A stretch of 39,917 nucleotides of DNA from Stutzerimonas stutzeri SDM-LAC. GTDB lineage: Bacteria > Pseudomonadota > Gammaproteobacteria > Pseudomonadales > Pseudomonadaceae. This document shows positions 26,001-33,579 of this stretch, piece after piece. The position numbers and the translations under genes were made by a program. The DNA lies in NCBI RefSeq assembly GCF_000235745.1, contig NZ_AGSX01000152.1:1-39917 (forward strand), read 5' to 3'. A model generated the notes under the pieces. That model did not search any database. It had not been told where the DNA came from and saw nothing but the letters and a program-made list of their open reading frames with translations. Positions within the stretch are counted from its first letter, which is position 1. Each line of letters starts with the position of its first letter.

Positions 26001-26427
26001 TGGAGAAAGCGTTCAGCAACATCTGTTAGGAAAAGCTTTAAGTCCTGAGCGCCAAATGCCTCTCGACATATTCCAGGGGATAGTTCACGGCTGGTATCAC
26101 CAATTGATGCGAGATCGTAGTGATGCGACGTGGCCTGAGTATGGTGGCAAGAGGCTGGCGCGTTGGTACGAGAAGCAGGATGAGTCGGTGATTTCTTTCC
26201 GTCTGGAAATGGATTACCGCAATGCTGTTGTCTATCTGCCGGTTTTCGCTGCTGCTGTGGCCAGCGGTAAAGCACAGTTTTCAGATGTTTTTGACGACAG
26301 TGCCGAGGCGATATTTTTCCTGCGACAGGTTCGCGATTTCGATTCGAGCTGGTTCAGCAGCATTTACCAGTATTGTTTGCTGAGCAACCTCATGACTATG
26401 CATAAGGCAGTACCAGTCAATGGATAA
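23092..26427 (+). CDS. druH: Druantia type III DruH-like protein (STY4851/ECs_5259 family)
   Basis: 1111 aa; ATG 23092 follows AAGGA with 8-nt spacing, and an in-frame GTG at 23065 lacks one. The N-terminal region (SWLGTFLQRRGLQGPDCRGLYAYHCSHEEYLDL ... LVLFCSEWYRREYQ) is what I recall for the STY4851/ECs_5259 family, always found beside a giant DUF1998 helicase. The middle looks beta-rich and the C-terminus helical; no catalytic motif is apparent. The gene overlaps the next one by 8 nt, so both are made as a unit. In Druantia type III, DruH and DruE together suffice for phage defence; the molecular role of DruH is not established to my knowledge. The naming rests on memory and on the helicase partner. 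Confidence 0.75.
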   Translation: MPQSVFKFSSWLGTFLQRRGLQGPDCRGLYAYHCSHEEYLDLLHQLRDLGSFDQAMNDMAASACLVLFCSEWYRREYQRDHGWSWEPIWKTLGYSLSSGDLAKTIPKGLERYWKRPMHFYESERRDFLGSLFSEGGLPFQALREGGSRFQTLFDRVLKQYDQWHILGYNTAQQVEQQLEKANLPQVFATQTSVELIAHMADQLVSLVRDYGLVQADEPVARLDAMNPKWRELFPLPLDNQTGSELLNGLLKTATVEGGRRRKASGGWACRHYWHEAQPSELKVQVSLPAEVVFQLTMQPSTTRFELAILEGEAVIANLGPGYAVVDNAVARIRLRQREIMGRRRDCSLPLSLVAMAGGMVIASLPIENSTIALGEVPVGFEPLNDRWQFCGQASFTCAAEELMLLLPPNSVLLPEEGCGDASISDMPSALALQTLKVQGKTEFKVDCDGLYRIRTGHSAGSAFGLELVGSELGWATKPAVTFVGLPRVQWPGASGELQKQGGDLYVGGKQPGTGVLQEMLGAQYVAVRTRSGDTLLRRRIGILPADFRLELRSGERPGQGSILVHSQQRCLLQVMDDGLITQQVKREGHTELKLSTEGLPPIRLRLSVTPSLLSDPVEIELPFPNSGCLAIDRSGKQLKRDISVDDLLGARIYLFGRNGAPTKFGLELTLKGNAAKSASYSWSYTATEKPLEISLFSIREQIVDLLSLQSGIDQVVDLRVFGHGQDANFRVRKYAMEMLLDRDRQVLRAANLQEGSAALPEPILMLLHEPMRGAVHLSSRTSEGVSTGEFELPALVEKNGPWLVLPKQGSPASFRPLFIFGGWEPVPNSDDAQSLQKAVLTFDHASPVSSFWPVLDSMAVIPMHSGWQFLRSLYEGYGYLPLATFEVWKALVGHTRALSMALLKFEMDPKFLSRIEAEFPVFWEFLPVNEIHLAARRYGAFLKIKGVAEEAISALIGRMFSRLGEVFPTYGESVQQHLLGKALSPERQMPLDIFQGIVHGWYHQLMRDRSDATWPEYGGKRLARWYEKQDESVISFRLEMDYRNAVVYLPVFAAAVASGKAQFSDVFDDSAEAIFFLRQVRDFDSSWFSSIYQYCLLSNLMTMHKAVPVNG

Positions 26428-29400
26428 GTATTTTTCTTCGCTTGTCGAGCAGGCGCTGTCTCGCACTACAGAGTCAACCTTGAGTGTTTTGAGCATCACC
26501 GACCCTGGCTTGCGTGAGCACCTTGGTGGGCTTATGCGCGCAGAGTGTGGCAAGGAGGGCTCTTTCCTAGCCCCGCCCTTGTTTGAGCAAACCTTCGGCT
26601 GGGAAGAGTCGCCTTTTACGATGGCGCAACTGGCCGCTCACGAGCATCTACTCAGCAAGGAGGTTGTAGCTTCACTTGATGGTAAAGCCAATGGCCGTTA
26701 CCGTTTTGGTGCGACCTGGAAACCGTTCACGCATCAGTTGGCAAGTTGGCGCTCCCTGCTAGAAAAGAAGCATTCAGTTGTAGTCACCAGTGGTACAGGC
26801 TCCGGTAAGACCGAGTGCTTTATGGTCCCGGTGCTTGATGACCTTTATAGGGAGTACCGCGATACCGGAAGCAAGCCTTTGGTTGGAGTCCGAGCACTTT
26901 TTCTCTATCCGCTTAACGCTCTGATTAACTCGCAGCGCGAGCGTCTTAACGCTTGGACACAGAGCTTTGGCTCTGGGATTCGTTATTGTTTGTATAACGG
27001 TAATACCGAGGAGTTGCAGGCCAAAAAGCGCACCGAGCAGATTGAGCGCCCCAACGAAATTCTGTCGCGCGAGCTCATGCGAGAGCAGCCGGCCCCGATC
27101 TTGGTGACCAACGGCACCATGCTGGAATACATGATGGTGCGTCAGGTCGATGCGCCTATTGTGCGCAAGTCGAGAGAGCAGAAATCTCTGCGCTGGATTG
27201 TCCTAGATGAGGCTCATACCTATGTAGGCTCGCAGGCTGCAGAGCTGGCACTGCAGTTAAGACGCGTGATGACTGCCTTTGGTGTTACGCCTAAGGACGT
27301 TCGCTTTGTTGCGACCTCCGCAACTATTGCTGGTGATGATGCTGCAGAGCAACTGAAACAGTTCCTCTCTGATCTGTCGGGTGTGCCGATCACTCAGATC
27401 GATGTCTGGGGCGGTAGGCGAGTCATCCCAGAACTTTCATCGTGCCAGCAGACGCCGGTTACTTTGCAGCAGCTTGAGTCGATGCCAGCTGTAACCCACG
27501 ACGATCCTGAGGTGCACCTAGACCGTTATGAAGCACTTGTGCATTCGCCTCTAGCTCGCGCGTTGAGGCATGTACTGGTGAATGCTCCTAAACCATTGAA
27601 GCTGACCGAGATGGCCAGTTACATGAGCCGAGATCAGGGGCTGTCGTTAACGCAGGATGAGGTTTTGCGCTGGTTGGACCTGTGCTCTGGCACTCGCCCC
27701 AATGAGTCTGAACCTGCATTTTTGAAGCTGCGTGCCCACGTCTTTCAGCGCACGACCCACGGTCTGTGGGCGTGTTTTGATAAACACTGCTCAGCAAAGA
27801 AAGGTACACCGCTGCAAGACAAGTGGCCCTTTGGCTATGTGTACGTAAGCCAGCGCCAAACCTGCTCCTGTGGCAGCCCGATTTTCGAGTTAGCGTTCTG
27901 CAATGATTGCAATGAGCCTCACTTGTTGGCGCGTGATAAAGGCGGAAAACTGACTCAGTGGGAGAGCTCTGGTGGGGATGAGTTTTCGCTGCAATCTGAA
28001 GCTCCACTTGAGGAGGACGCAGGCAGCCCTGATGGGCAGCTGCTAACAAAGACTCCGTTGGTGCTCGGCTCTGTCGATAGTGACGGCCCGTCATATATCC
28101 CGGTCGAGTTAGATAGGCTTGCAGGCTCCTTTGTGGCTACCTCTGCTGAGAAGGTGCCACTGCGTATGAATGACCACGATGTGGTTTGTAGCCGTAAAGA
28201 CTGTAGTTACAGCGGTTTTCAAGGTGCATTTCCGTTTCGTCGTGCAATGTTGGGTGGCCCCTTTTATGTGGCAAACGCCGTTCCAACTGTTCTGGAGTAT
28301 TGCCAGGACTATCAAGATGAAGATCAAAAGCCAGAGTTTGGGCCCCAGTCATTGCCAGGGCGAGGACGCAGGCTCATTACTTTTACGGACAGCCGCCAGG
28401 GTACGGCGCGTATGGCTGTTCGGATGCAGCAGGAGGCCGAGCGCAGTAGGTTGCGGGGGCTTGTTGTAGAGATTTTGAACTGGCATCAAAAGAGCCACGG
28501 CAGTGATCGGGCGCCATCCAGCAACCTTGATCCCGAAGTGCTGCGGCAGCTAATTGCTAAGGCAAAAGAAGATGTGGCGCTTTACCGCAGCCTAGATATC
28601 AAGGAAGAAGTCAAGGTTTCCGAGGAAAAAGTCGTACGCTTCACGGCTCTTTTAGCTGCGGCGAATGGCGAAAAGGTCAGGCCTGTGCTCATTTTTTTGG
28701 CTTGGTCAGAGCTTGTAAGTGAACTGAAAAAACGGACCGACCTTCAAGAGAAGGGCCCCATGCTGCTTGCCAACAAATATCAGAAACCGGAGATCTTTAA
28801 AGAAACGGATGGACCACAAAAACTGGCTGAGATGCTACTTTTTCGCGAGTTTATGCGTCGCCCGAAACGTCAAAACAGCTTGGAAACTCAAGGACTGGTG
28901 AAGGTCGGCTATCTTGGGTTAGACAAGATCCAGGAAGCGCCAGCGCATTGGGAGCAGAAGGGGCTAACGACTGACGATTGGCGTGATTTCCTGAAGGTCG
29001 CGCTGGACTTTTATGTGCGCGAAAGCAGCTTCATCCAGATGACAGAGGAGTGGAAAGACTGGATTGGGAGCCGGTTTTCTTCAAAAACCCTGCGCCAACC
29101 CGACTCGAAAGAAGCTGATGAAAGTCGAGTGAAACGCTGGCCGCAGATTCGCAATGGCAACCACTCACACCGCCTGACCAAGCTGCTGCTCTTGGGGGCA
29201 GGGTTGAATCCTTCAAGCTCATCTGATGTTGACTTGGTTAATGCTTGGTTAAGGGCCGCTTGGCATCAACTGACCAAGCCTGGAGCAGCGTTGAAGTCCG
29301 ACGAGAACCGGCACTTTTTGCCCAAAGAACACATGCTTTTTTCGTTGGTTGATCGTGCGTTTGTGTGCCCCATCACCAATAAGCTGCTTGATACGACCTT

Positions 29401-32400
29401 CAAAGGATTTACCCCTTACCTACCTGCACACCTGGACTTCACTCAGCTGAGCGATGAGAAGCGAAAAGGTTTTGTTTGTGAGCCGGTTGAGTTGCCCAGT
29501 GTTTGGGAGCTTGATCGTTCGCAGGAAGATTATGCCCCTGGCCTTGCTAAGATCAGAGCTCAGGTAGCGGCTGACAATCATGTCACTGCCTTGCGCGCGC
29601 GTAATCTTTGGACAGATATCAATGACCGGGCGGTGGAGGGCGGCTTCTATTACCGCACTGCGGAGCACTCGGCCCAGCAGTCTTCTGAGCGCCTAGGGTC
29701 CTATGAGGAGATGTTCAAAAAGGGGCAGATCAACGTCCTGAACTGTTCCACTACCATGGAGATGGGGGTGGACATTGGCGGTATTTCTGCCGTGGTAATG
29801 AACAATGTACCGCCACACCCGGCCAATTATCTCCAGCGCGCCGGCCGGGCAGGTCGTAGCAAAGAATCAAGAGCACTCGCTTATACGCTTTGCAAAAACA
29901 ATCCCCACGACCAGCAGGTCTTCGCCAACCCTAGTTGGCCGTTTGAAACGAAAATCCCTGCCCCTGCGGTAGCTCTGAACTCTGCTCGGCTTGTGCAGCG
30001 GCACGTGAATTCATTGCTGCTGTCTGACTTTCTCTGCAATGTTGTTGGGCCTACCCAAACCGAGAAAACCAGTCTCACTGCGCAGTGGTTCTATGACGAT
30101 ACGACTGGCGGTTCGCAGTGCGATCGCTTTCTTGAGCGTTTAGGCCTCGCTGTTTGCGACATTGATGAGGCGCTTTCGCTGCTGGTCAAAGGCACCGCCC
30201 TGGCAGGGATAACGCCAGATCAGTTACGTAAGCGTTCAATGGAACAGTTGAAAGAACTGCAGGGCCGCTGGTTGGCGAACTACCGATATTTACTGTCCGA
30301 AGAGCAGCAGGCAAAGCCTAACAGCCCTTACCTGAAGCGCCTTCAAGTCGAGAAGGCCCGCCACTGCAATGAATACCTGCTCCGTGACCTATCTGCTCGT
30401 ACCTTCCTGCCAGGCTATGGGTTTCCGACAGATGTAGTGAACTTCGACAATTTCACCATAGAGGACTACATCCGTGAAAAAGGGGCCGGGAGTAAGGTAA
30501 AGCACGACCGTGAGGACAACGTGTCGCGGTATAAGGGGCTACCCTCTCGCAACCTCGCGATTGCCATTCGAGAGTATGCACCCGGAGCTGAGATTGTTTT
30601 GGATGGGCGGGTCTTCAAGTCAGCTGGTGTTTCTTTGCACTGGCATAATCTCAATGCCGGCAGCAGTGAAGCTCAGAAGATGGATGTCGCGTGGCGTTGT
30701 GACGTCTGCGGCGAGCTCGGCTATGAGGAAGGGTTGGTCAAAACTGATGAGCTAATTTGTACTAATAACGAATGCCTATCCGTCATTAAGCCGTCGAATA
30801 TCCGCAAGGTACTCCAGCCATCTGGTTTTGTTTCTGATGCTTATCAGTCGGCGTCAAACGACATCCAGCATCAGAAATTTGTACCGGTTGAAACTGCTTG
30901 GGTTTTTGTTAAGTCTGCTAAGACCCCGTTACCGAATCCGGCGGTAGGCTCGATGGCCTATGGCGCGGATGGCCAGGTTTTTCATCACAGTTCGGGCGAG
31001 AACGGTGCGGGCTTTTCCCTATGCATGAGCTGTGGACGTGCGGAATCCATGCTGACTGCAGACGAATTCCCTCCGGGTCTGTCCCCATCCGGCGAGCACT
31101 TTCCACCCCGGCCTGGCAAAGGCGATAAAGACCAGAACAATAAACGGCTGCCTTGTCAAGGCAGCGGCAGTATTGTCCCCAATGTCAGCTTGGGTGTTAC
31201 CTCCTTTACTGACGTTTTCGAATTGACGCTGCACCATCCTGTAAGCAGAGAGTACATCTCAGATAACGACCAAGGGCGGTGCATCGCAATGACCTTGGCT
31301 GTTGCCATGCGTTCAGCTCTTGGCGAGATACTAGGGATTTCGGCTTCTGAACTTGGTTATGCAACGCGTCCAAGCAAGCTGGAAAACGGCCAGCCCATCA
31401 GAATTTTGCAGCTTTACGATGTAATCAGCGGAGGGGCTGGATTCGCGTCAAGCGCTCCACTGCATATTGAAAATCTGCTTAGGAAAATGGTTGAAACCCT
31501 GCACTGTTCTCATTGCGAGAGTGGTTGCAGTGAGTGCTTATTGGACTCCCAGACCCGACATGACCATGACAAGCTGGACCGAAAACTAGCTTTAGACTGG
31601 CTTGGTGATGAGTTTGTCCATTACGTAGGACTTTCCTTTGAAGACAAGCTTTCCCTGGCGGACGGGCAATATGCGCCTGGCAGTATCGAGACCGTTCTGC
31701 GTCGATTGATCAATGAGGGCGTGGAGAAAGTAACACTGGTAGCCTCAGGGGAACCGGCTGAGTGGGACCTCTTGGCCCCGCAGTTCCGTAAGGCGATTCA
31801 TGGCTATTTGCATATTGATGAGCTGACCGTCGAGCTTCTTGTGCCGAATGGCATCACCGATGAAGACCTTTTACAGGACCTGGTGCGTCTTTCTCTACTC
31901 GGCGTAAGTATCGGCTGCTATTCGCCTGATCGAGACACGCATGTTGCCGTACAGGCAAGCAGAGCAAGCGAGATAATCACGCTGGCTTCACGCTCAGAGC
32001 AGGCCGTTGTACCAGGGCCTAGTTGGCATCAGAGTGATGCGCTTGTGGTGACTTCCCGATCTCAACCTGCTCTTCGCTGGACGGAATTTGACCTTGCAAG
32101 CTCCATGAGCAGGCCTTCCGACGGTAGCGTGATCATCGACTTGCCGATTCACCAAGAACTCAACGGCCCTTTGCTGACTTTTGGTGATCGCTTCTGGAGG
32201 CTTCTCTCGGAGAACCCGCTCATTGCTGACGTAATGACAACTGCAACCATCAGCAGCATTAACTACTCGGACCGATATATCCAAAACCCAGCCGTGATCA
32301 CGATTTTGGGTACTTTGTTCAAGTTCCTAAAAGGGCGTATCGCTGCCGATGCACAGCTGCAGGTTTCCACGCTCTTCAAATCCGGAAAGCTGCAAGGTCG

Positions 32401-32758
32401 CAAGGCCTTTGATGATTGGGCCAGGCAGGACGACTTTGAGTTTTTCGTCAGCAAATGGCTGTCGGCTATGGCGGGTCAGGCCGTCGATCTTCTGGTTGAA
32501 ACATCAAACCGCGATGTCCCTCACCGCCGCCGACTCGACCTGGAGTTCGAAGATGGTAGAAGCCTTAGAGTCAGATTCGATCAAGGCATTGCGTACTGGC
32601 AGGTCCGTTTTGGCTCGCATGCAGATATGTGGTTCGACTTTGACCTTGAGGCTCAAGATCAACTGATGCATATGGCTAAAGTGGTTGAAACAGCCAAGGT
32701 ACAGAACTCAGAGCAGAAGTGGTCTACAGATGTTCTGGTGGAGTTAGTGGGGAAATGA
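26420..32758 (+). CDS. druE: Druantia DruE-like giant DEAD/DEAH helicase with DUF1998 domain
   Basis: A 2112-aa protein. It carries SF2 helicase motifs: Walker A GTGSGKTE (125-132), DEAH (263-266), TSAT near 299, then after a ~750-residue insertion with Cys-rich zinc ribbons (about 450-500 and 575-590), STTMEMGVDIGG (near 1109) and QRAGRAGR (near 1138). A further zinc ribbon, CDVCGELGYEE, is near 1426. DUF1998 is marked by SGGAGFAS (near 1670) and the cysteine cluster CSHCESGCSECLL (near 1695). The last ~380 residues, including NYSDRYIQNP, are unassigned. Length and layout match DruE. It probably translocates on phage DNA together with DruH. All helicase motifs look intact. Confidence 0.9.
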   Translation: MDKYFSSLVEQALSRTTESTLSVLSITDPGLREHLGGLMRAECGKEGSFLAPPLFEQTFGWEESPFTMAQLAAHEHLLSKEVVASLDGKANGRYRFGATWKPFTHQLASWRSLLEKKHSVVVTSGTGSGKTECFMVPVLDDLYREYRDTGSKPLVGVRALFLYPLNALINSQRERLNAWTQSFGSGIRYCLYNGNTEELQAKKRTEQIERPNEILSRELMREQPAPILVTNGTMLEYMMVRQVDAPIVRKSREQKSLRWIVLDEAHTYVGSQAAELALQLRRVMTAFGVTPKDVRFVATSATIAGDDAAEQLKQFLSDLSGVPITQIDVWGGRRVIPELSSCQQTPVTLQQLESMPAVTHDDPEVHLDRYEALVHSPLARALRHVLVNAPKPLKLTEMASYMSRDQGLSLTQDEVLRWLDLCSGTRPNESEPAFLKLRAHVFQRTTHGLWACFDKHCSAKKGTPLQDKWPFGYVYVSQRQTCSCGSPIFELAFCNDCNEPHLLARDKGGKLTQWESSGGDEFSLQSEAPLEEDAGSPDGQLLTKTPLVLGSVDSDGPSYIPVELDRLAGSFVATSAEKVPLRMNDHDVVCSRKDCSYSGFQGAFPFRRAMLGGPFYVANAVPTVLEYCQDYQDEDQKPEFGPQSLPGRGRRLITFTDSRQGTARMAVRMQQEAERSRLRGLVVEILNWHQKSHGSDRAPSSNLDPEVLRQLIAKAKEDVALYRSLDIKEEVKVSEEKVVRFTALLAAANGEKVRPVLIFLAWSELVSELKKRTDLQEKGPMLLANKYQKPEIFKETDGPQKLAEMLLFREFMRRPKRQNSLETQGLVKVGYLGLDKIQEAPAHWEQKGLTTDDWRDFLKVALDFYVRESSFIQMTEEWKDWIGSRFSSKTLRQPDSKEADESRVKRWPQIRNGNHSHRLTKLLLLGAGLNPSSSSDVDLVNAWLRAAWHQLTKPGAALKSDENRHFLPKEHMLFSLVDRAFVCPITNKLLDTTFKGFTPYLPAHLDFTQLSDEKRKGFVCEPVELPSVWELDRSQEDYAPGLAKIRAQVAADNHVTALRARNLWTDINDRAVEGGFYYRTAEHSAQQSSERLGSYEEMFKKGQINVLNCSTTMEMGVDIGGISAVVMNNVPPHPANYLQRAGRAGRSKESRALAYTLCKNNPHDQQVFANPSWPFETKIPAPAVALNSARLVQRHVNSLLLSDFLCNVVGPTQTEKTSLTAQWFYDDTTGGSQCDRFLERLGLAVCDIDEALSLLVKGTALAGITPDQLRKRSMEQLKELQGRWLANYRYLLSEEQQAKPNSPYLKRLQVEKARHCNEYLLRDLSARTFLPGYGFPTDVVNFDNFTIEDYIREKGAGSKVKHDREDNVSRYKGLPSRNLAIAIREYAPGAEIVLDGRVFKSAGVSLHWHNLNAGSSEAQKMDVAWRCDVCGELGYEEGLVKTDELICTNNECLSVIKPSNIRKVLQPSGFVSDAYQSASNDIQHQKFVPVETAWVFVKSAKTPLPNPAVGSMAYGADGQVFHHSSGENGAGFSLCMSCGRAESMLTADEFPPGLSPSGEHFPPRPGKGDKDQNNKRLPCQGSGSIVPNVSLGVTSFTDVFELTLHHPVSREYISDNDQGRCIAMTLAVAMRSALGEILGISASELGYATRPSKLENGQPIRILQLYDVISGGAGFASSAPLHIENLLRKMVETLHCSHCESGCSECLLDSQTRHDHDKLDRKLALDWLGDEFVHYVGLSFEDKLSLADGQYAPGSIETVLRRLINEGVEKVTLVASGEPAEWDLLAPQFRKAIHGYLHIDELTVELLVPNGITDEDLLQDLVRLSLLGVSIGCYSPDRDTHVAVQASRASEIITLASRSEQAVVPGPSWHQSDALVVTSRSQPALRWTEFDLASSMSRPSDGSVIIDLPIHQELNGPLLTFGDRFWRLLSENPLIADVMTTATISSINYSDRYIQNPAVITILGTLFKFLKGRIAADAQLQVSTLFKSGKLQGRKAFDDWARQDDFEFFVSKWLSAMAGQAVDLLVETSNRDVPHRRRLDLEFEDGRSLRVRFDQGIAYWQVRFGSHADMWFDFDLEAQDQLMHMAKVVETAKVQNSEQKWSTDVLVELVGK

Positions 32759-33066
32759 TCAACCTCCCAGCTTGGCGCGCTCTTTTGAGTTCGTTGAGGT
32801 GGGTTTGGTCTGCATTTTGGTAAGGCAGGGAGGAGGAATCGTTTACGGCTAGTACTCAGCATCTGGCTCACCAATTGGTGGTGCCAGATTTCAAGGCACG
32901 GTTTAGGCACAGAATTGGCACAGCCCGAAAATCAGCCTAAAACGAGCCGTTCAGGCAGTACTCATGTTGTGCTTAAAGTAGGGCTGTATAAATTTAGAGA
33001 TGTAGCTGGGATTGAAGCAGTTTGATTTTTCGGATTTTTTAAAAATCCTTATAAATCAATAAGATA
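32759..33066. other. Gene-free island edge between druE and the tRNA
   Basis: Some 308 bp with no credible gene. It holds a set of GGCAC repeats (annotated separately) and then becomes strongly AT-rich toward the tRNA. A perfect inverted repeat (GGATTTTT/AAAAATCC, 33032-33048) lies 19 bp beyond the tRNA 3' end on its transcribed side and might end the tRNA transcript. As the tRNA 3' end is the usual integration point, this stretch is the likely attachment region of the island. Confidence 0.45.
32893..32925. repeat. Three 11-bp GGCAC direct repeats plus one inverted copy
   Basis: GGCAC occurs at 32895-32899, 32906-32910 and 32917-32921, exactly 11 bp apart, in the contexts AAGGCACGGTT, TAGGCACAGAA and TTGGCACAGCC. 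An inverted copy (GTGCC) is at 32881-32885. Repeats at one helical turn next to a tRNA are typical of integrase arm-type or excisionase binding sites. Their function is inferred. Confidence 0.5.
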
Positions 33067-33143
33067 TGGCGCACCAGGCGGGATTCGAACCCACGACCCC
33101 CGCCTTCGGAGGGCGGTACTCTATCCAGCTGAGCTACTGGTGC
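33067..33143 (-). tRNA. tRNA-Arg(CCG)
   Basis: 77 nt including an encoded CCA. On the minus strand it folds as acceptor GCACCAG/CTGGTGC, a D-arm with AGCTGGATA loop, anticodon stem CCGCC/GGCGG with loop CTCCGAA (anticodon CCG), and a T-arm GTGGG-TTCGAAT-CCCGC. A candidate promoter is TTGAGA (33186-33191), 17 bp, TCAAAT (33163-33168). Its 3' end faces the defence island, the usual orientation for tRNA-targeted integration. Confidence 0.95.
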
Positions 33144-33204
33144 GTATGTGTTGCGGCGGTCTATTTGACCATTAGCTGACACCCTTCTCAACTCGGTGAG
33201 TATT

Positions 33205-33246
33205 GCCTTCGGAGGGCAGTACTCTATCCAGCTGAGCTACTGGTGC
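33205..33246 (-). pseudogene. 5'-half copy of tRNA-Arg(CCG)
   Basis: 42 nt matching the 5' end of the tRNA through the anticodon loop and the start of the 3' anticodon stem, then diverging. One base differs within the match: stem position 28 is T instead of C. The opposing position 42 is A instead of G, so the pair is preserved (T-A for C-G). This implies it derives from a different tRNA-Arg allele rather than a fresh duplication of the intact gene. It lacks the variable, T-arm and acceptor 3' parts and cannot be functional. Confidence 0.8.
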
Positions 33247-33252
33247 GTTGCG

Positions 33253-33288
33253 GGGCGCAATCATACGCATGTCGTCTGCGGTCGTCCA
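33253..33288 (-). promoter_or_regulatory. Stable-RNA-type promoter upstream of the tRNA half copy
   Basis: On the minus strand TGGACG (33288-33283), a 17-bp spacer and TATGAT (33265-33260) are followed by a GC-rich discriminator (TGCGCCCC), the pattern of stringently controlled tRNA promoters. The start would lie near 33253, 7 nt before the half tRNA. The transcript could run on into the intact tRNA 60 bp further. Confidence 0.5.
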
Positions 33289-33579
33289 TGGCGCTTCGGC
33301 GGCTGCGCAGCACAAGCTGTGAGCGTTCCATGGGCGAGTCCAAGCGTCATCAGGCTGGGCTATGTCGCGTTAATTTTTCCGAACATGGTGTTGCCTGTTA
33401 TCCGGCGAGAGGCCTAGCATGCGTTCGAGATTTCAAACGCTAAGCCCCGTAGCAGGAACCCCGAGGTTATCCCTCGCTCTGACATAGGTCGGACGGTTCC
33501 ACTGCCAATCGTCCTTTCCAATCGGCCAGATGGCCCCTGGTCCAATTCCCGGCTTAACGCCGGCTCTCAGGAGACTGCC
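33289..33579. other. Gene-free region before gabD
   Basis: About 290 bp with no convincing gene. A short hairpin (CCGGC/GCCGG around TTAAC) lies shortly before the gabD ribosome site. No clear -35/-10 pair for gabD could be chosen. Confidence 0.3.

Noticed and set aside
169-32858. Shared 11-mer GCTAGTACTCA at 169-179 and 32848-32858 as an attachment core pair
   Set aside because: Chance repeats of 11 bp are expected many times in 40 kb, and there is no extended similarity around them.
32659-32910. 83-aa minus-strand frame across the druE end
   Set aside because: Composition unlike a protein gene, no ribosome site, overlaps the real druE 3' end.
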